DNA from: Kordiimonas gwangyangensis DSM 19435 = JCM 12864
GTDB taxonomy: Bacteria; Pseudomonadota; Alphaproteobacteria; Sphingomonadales; Kordiimonadaceae
Length of the DNA stretch: 64,000 nucleotides
Assembly (NCBI RefSeq): GCF_000375545.1
Contig: NZ_AQXF01000005.1
Span: 384,714-448,713 of the forward strand
Direction of reading: 5' to 3'
In this document: piece after piece, positions 62,320-64,000 of the stretch
How the letters are laid out: each line of letters opens with the position of its first letter
Position numbering within the stretch: the stretch's first letter is position 1
The notes under the pieces: generated by a model
Seen by the model: the letters and a program-made list of their open reading frames with translations, nothing else
Database searches by the model: none
Told to the model about the DNA's origin: nothing
Position numbers and translations under genes: made by a program

Positions 62320-63186
62320 ATGAACGCCCCGATCAAGAAGATTGTCCTGCCTGTCGCAGGTCTTGGCACCCGCTTCCTGCCCGCCACCAAAGCTATCCCC
62401 AAGGAGATGCTGCCGGTGCTGGACCGTCCGCTTATCCAATATGCGGTTGAGGAAGCACTGGAGGCCGGGATTGAGGACATCATTCTGGTGACGGGGCGTA
62501 ACAAGCAGGTGATGGAAGACCATTTCGACCACGCCTATGAGCTTGAAAAAATCCTGCAGGAAAAGGGCAAGGAAGAAGCGCTTGAAATCTCACGCTCCAT
62601 GCTGCTTGAGGAAGGGCGCATTTCCTATGTGCGGCAGATGCGCCCTCTTGGCCTTGGGCACGCCATCTGGTGCGCGCGCAAGCTCGTGAACGGTCACCCG
62701 TTCGCCGTTGCCCTGCCCGATGACCTGATCAAAGGCAAGCCCGGTGCGCTCAAGCAGATGGTTGAAGCCTATAACGAGCTGGGCGGCAACCTTGTTGCCA
62801 CCATGGACGTGGCGAAGGAAGACACTTCCAAATACGGCGTGATCACGCCGGGTGCCCGCAAAGGCAAGAACATCGAGGTTAAGGGCCTTGTGGAGAAACC
62901 ACACCCCGAGGACGCGCCTTCAACCCAAGCCGTTGTGGGCCGATACATTCTGCAGCCTGAGGTGATGGCCTATTTGGAAGAGAAAGCCGTAGGCGCAGGT
63001 GGTGAAATCCAACTGACCGACGCCATGGCAAAACTGATTGGCGAGCAGCCGTTCCACGCGCTTGAGTTTGAAGGCCGCCGTTTTGACTGTGGCTCCAAGC
63101 TTGGCTGGCTGATGGCGAACCTGTCGATGGCGGCAGAGGACCCGTACCTTGCATCCAAACTCAAGGAACTGATCACCTTCCAGTAA
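62320..63186 (+). CDS. galU: UTP-glucose-1-phosphate uridylyltransferase
   Basis: A 288-residue nucleotidyltransferase that makes UDP-glucose for polysaccharides. The signature PVAGLGTRFLPATKAIPKEM is at the N-terminus, with the catalytic Lys of KAIPKEM, and GLVEKPHPEDAPS later. AAGGAT lies before the ATG. Cotranscribed with pgi and followed by a strong terminator. Confidence 0.97.
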   Translation: MNAPIKKIVLPVAGLGTRFLPATKAIPKEMLPVLDRPLIQYAVEEALEAGIEDIILVTGRNKQVMEDHFDHAYELEKILQEKGKEEALEISRSMLLEEGRISYVRQMRPLGLGHAIWCARKLVNGHPFAVALPDDLIKGKPGALKQMVEAYNELGGNLVATMDVAKEDTSKYGVITPGARKGKNIEVKGLVEKPHPEDAPSTQAVVGRYILQPEVMAYLEEKAVGAGGEIQLTDAMAKLIGEQPFHALEFEGRRFDCGSKLGWLMANLSMAAEDPYLASKLKELITFQ

Positions 63187-63205
63187 GGCATATCGGCAAC
63201 AGCAT

Positions 63206-63241
63206 AAAAAAAGGCGGCCCGCATATGTGGCCGCCTTTTTT
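63206..63241. terminator. Bidirectional terminator between galU and tetR
   Basis: A long stem AAAAAAGGCGGCC / GGCCGCCTTTTTT with a 9-base loop. T runs occur in both directions, serving the converging galU and tetR genes. Confidence 0.92.
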
Positions 63242-63254
63242 AATGTGCCCAGAC

Positions 63255-63818
63255 CTAAGCCAGCGCAGCTGCAACCAGCACCTCAGCCGCAGCCTTCGCA
63301 TCATCCGCCGCCTCAGACCCGCCTTGCAGATGCGCGGTTACAATGGCTCCCTCCTGCAATAGCATCAGCTGGTGCCCAAGCTGTTCCGGATTGCGGGCGT
63401 TCGCGGCCCTCGCCTGCGCGACCAGATAGTCCTGCAAGGTACGTTTATGATCGGCCGAGATTTTATGGATCGGATGCGCGGGATCCTGAAACTCACTTGA
63501 GGCCTTGATGAACATGCAGCTCTGGAAGCGGCCGCCGGCAATCCAGTCCTTCAGGCTATCGAAAGCCGCGATCAGGCGCTTGGCCGGCGTGTCCGCGCGC
63601 TCATCGGTGCGGTCGATGATCAGGCTCATCAGATATTTGTGGCGGCGTTCAAGGGTGGCGAGGATCAAATCCTCCTTGGTCTTGAAATGTTTGTACATCG
63701 AGGTTTTTGAAATGCCGGTCACGGCAACCAGCCGGTCCATGCCGGTGGCATGGAAGCCTTCGCGGTAAAAAACCTCAAGCGCCTTGTCGATCAATTCTTC
63801 TTTTTTTGACGCCGTCAT
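63255..63818 (-). CDS. TetR-family transcriptional regulator
   Basis: A 187-residue repressor. ATG at 63818 has GAAGGGA upstream. The helix-turn-helix is at about residues 10-55 (ELIDKALEVFYREGFHATGM, VTGISKTSMYKHFKTKEDLI). A helical ligand domain follows, of the short YcdC/AcrR type. Its upstream region holds repeated operators, so it likely represses itself and a divergent gene beyond the right edge, which would carry the inducible function. Confidence 0.9.
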   Translation of the reverse strand: MTASKKEELIDKALEVFYREGFHATGMDRLVAVTGISKTSMYKHFKTKEDLILATLERRHKYLMSLIIDRTDERADTPAKRLIAAFDSLKDWIAGGRFQSCMFIKASSEFQDPAHPIHKISADHKRTLQDYLVAQARAANARNPEQLGHQLMLLQEGAIVTAHLQGGSEAADDAKAAAEVLVAAALA

Positions 63819-63838
63819 GAATGATTCCCTTCTTAACC

Positions 63839-63854
63839 TGTACAGATCGGTACA
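63839..63854. promoter_or_regulatory. TetR operator copy 1
   Basis: TGTAC-AGATCG-GTACA, a 16-base inverted repeat 21 bases upstream of the tetR ATG, suitable for autorepression. It fits the consensus TGTAC-N-GATC-N-GTACA shared with copy 2. Confidence 0.8.
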
Positions 63855-63965
63855 TATAACATGAAGTTCGGTCAAGATTGATCAATTTTTTTCCTTAAAC
63901 CGAACAGTGACTTAGCTGCCTCGCACCAGTGCAATGCATTTTCGCATAAAAAAGCACTTGACCGG

Positions 63966-63983
63966 GTGTACTGATCTGTACAC
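63966..63983. promoter_or_regulatory. TetR operator copy 2
   Basis: GTGTAC-TGATCT-GTACAC, 18 bases with perfect six-base arms, 127 bases from copy 1 and closer to the presumed divergent gene. Same central GATC. Confidence 0.8.
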
Positions 63984-63989
63984 CATACA

Positions 63990-64000
63990 TGTACCGATCA
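63990..64000. promoter_or_regulatory. TetR operator copy 3, cut by the window edge
   Basis: TGTAC-CGATCA at the last bases of the window matches the first 11 bases of the consensus. The right arm GTACA would fall just outside. It would sit 23 bases from copy 2. Confidence 0.5.

Overview
The window looks like ordinary chromosome from a free-living Gram-negative alphaproteobacterium. The evidence is an imuA-imuB-dnaE2 mutagenesis cassette behind an alphaproteobacterial LexA box (GAAC-N7-GAAC), a full type II secretion operon, a TonB-dependent receptor, lipoproteins, and dense operons with ATGA overlaps. Base composition is moderately GC-rich by eye. A Kordiimonas-like or sphingomonad-like marine lineage is my guess; I cannot prove it from sequence alone. 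I see no rRNA, tRNA, insertion sequence, prophage or CRISPR array.

Layout. 0-2.6 kb: glutarate/lysine catabolism (class III CoA transferase, glutaryl-CoA dehydrogenase) with a divergent LysR regulator. 3.6-9.1 kb: an orphan solute-binding protein with an apparent ATT start, a Sel1-repeat lipoprotein, a metallo-beta-lactamase-fold hydrolase, an M13 peptidase and an MscS channel. 9.1-14.2 kb: a cobalamin operon (btuF-btuC-btuD-cobQ plus a TRIC-type membrane protein) behind a clear cobalamin riboswitch. 14.4-18.9 kb: homocysteine methyltransferase, alpha/beta hydrolase, sterol-desaturase-like hydroxylase with a divergent TetR, an Lrp regulator and a stand-alone ACT protein. 18.9-25.8 kb: a 1038-residue autotransporter, an acyltransferase divergent from a membrane LytTR regulator, a secreted S26-like peptidase and an unknown secreted protein.

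25.7-32.5 kb: a metal-efflux block read leftward (Cys/Met-rich small protein, CusB with a fused CusF-like domain, CusA, ZntR-like MerR regulator, SO_0444-type permease). It has two MerR-type promoters with 19- and 20-bp spacers. 32.6-38.2 kb: imuA, imuB, dnaE2. 38.3-57.6 kb: proC, then the type II secretion operon gspC-D-E-F-G-H-I-J-K-L-M-N with a trailing lipoprotein. Upstream of gspC, on the same strand, lie a TonB-dependent receptor, a large lipoprotein made of two tandem copies of one ~440-residue unit, a short prepilin peptidase and a TPR-like protein. I infer that the duplicated lipoprotein may be a type II secretion substrate working with the receptor in nutrient capture.

57.9-64 kb: an unknown secreted protein, a Ca/Na antiporter, a small secreted protein, a prolyl-4-hydroxylase-like dioxygenase, pgi and galU, and a TetR repressor whose upstream region carries two complete copies and one copy cut by the window edge of the motif TGTAC-N-GATC-N-GTACA, implying a regulated divergent gene just outside the window.
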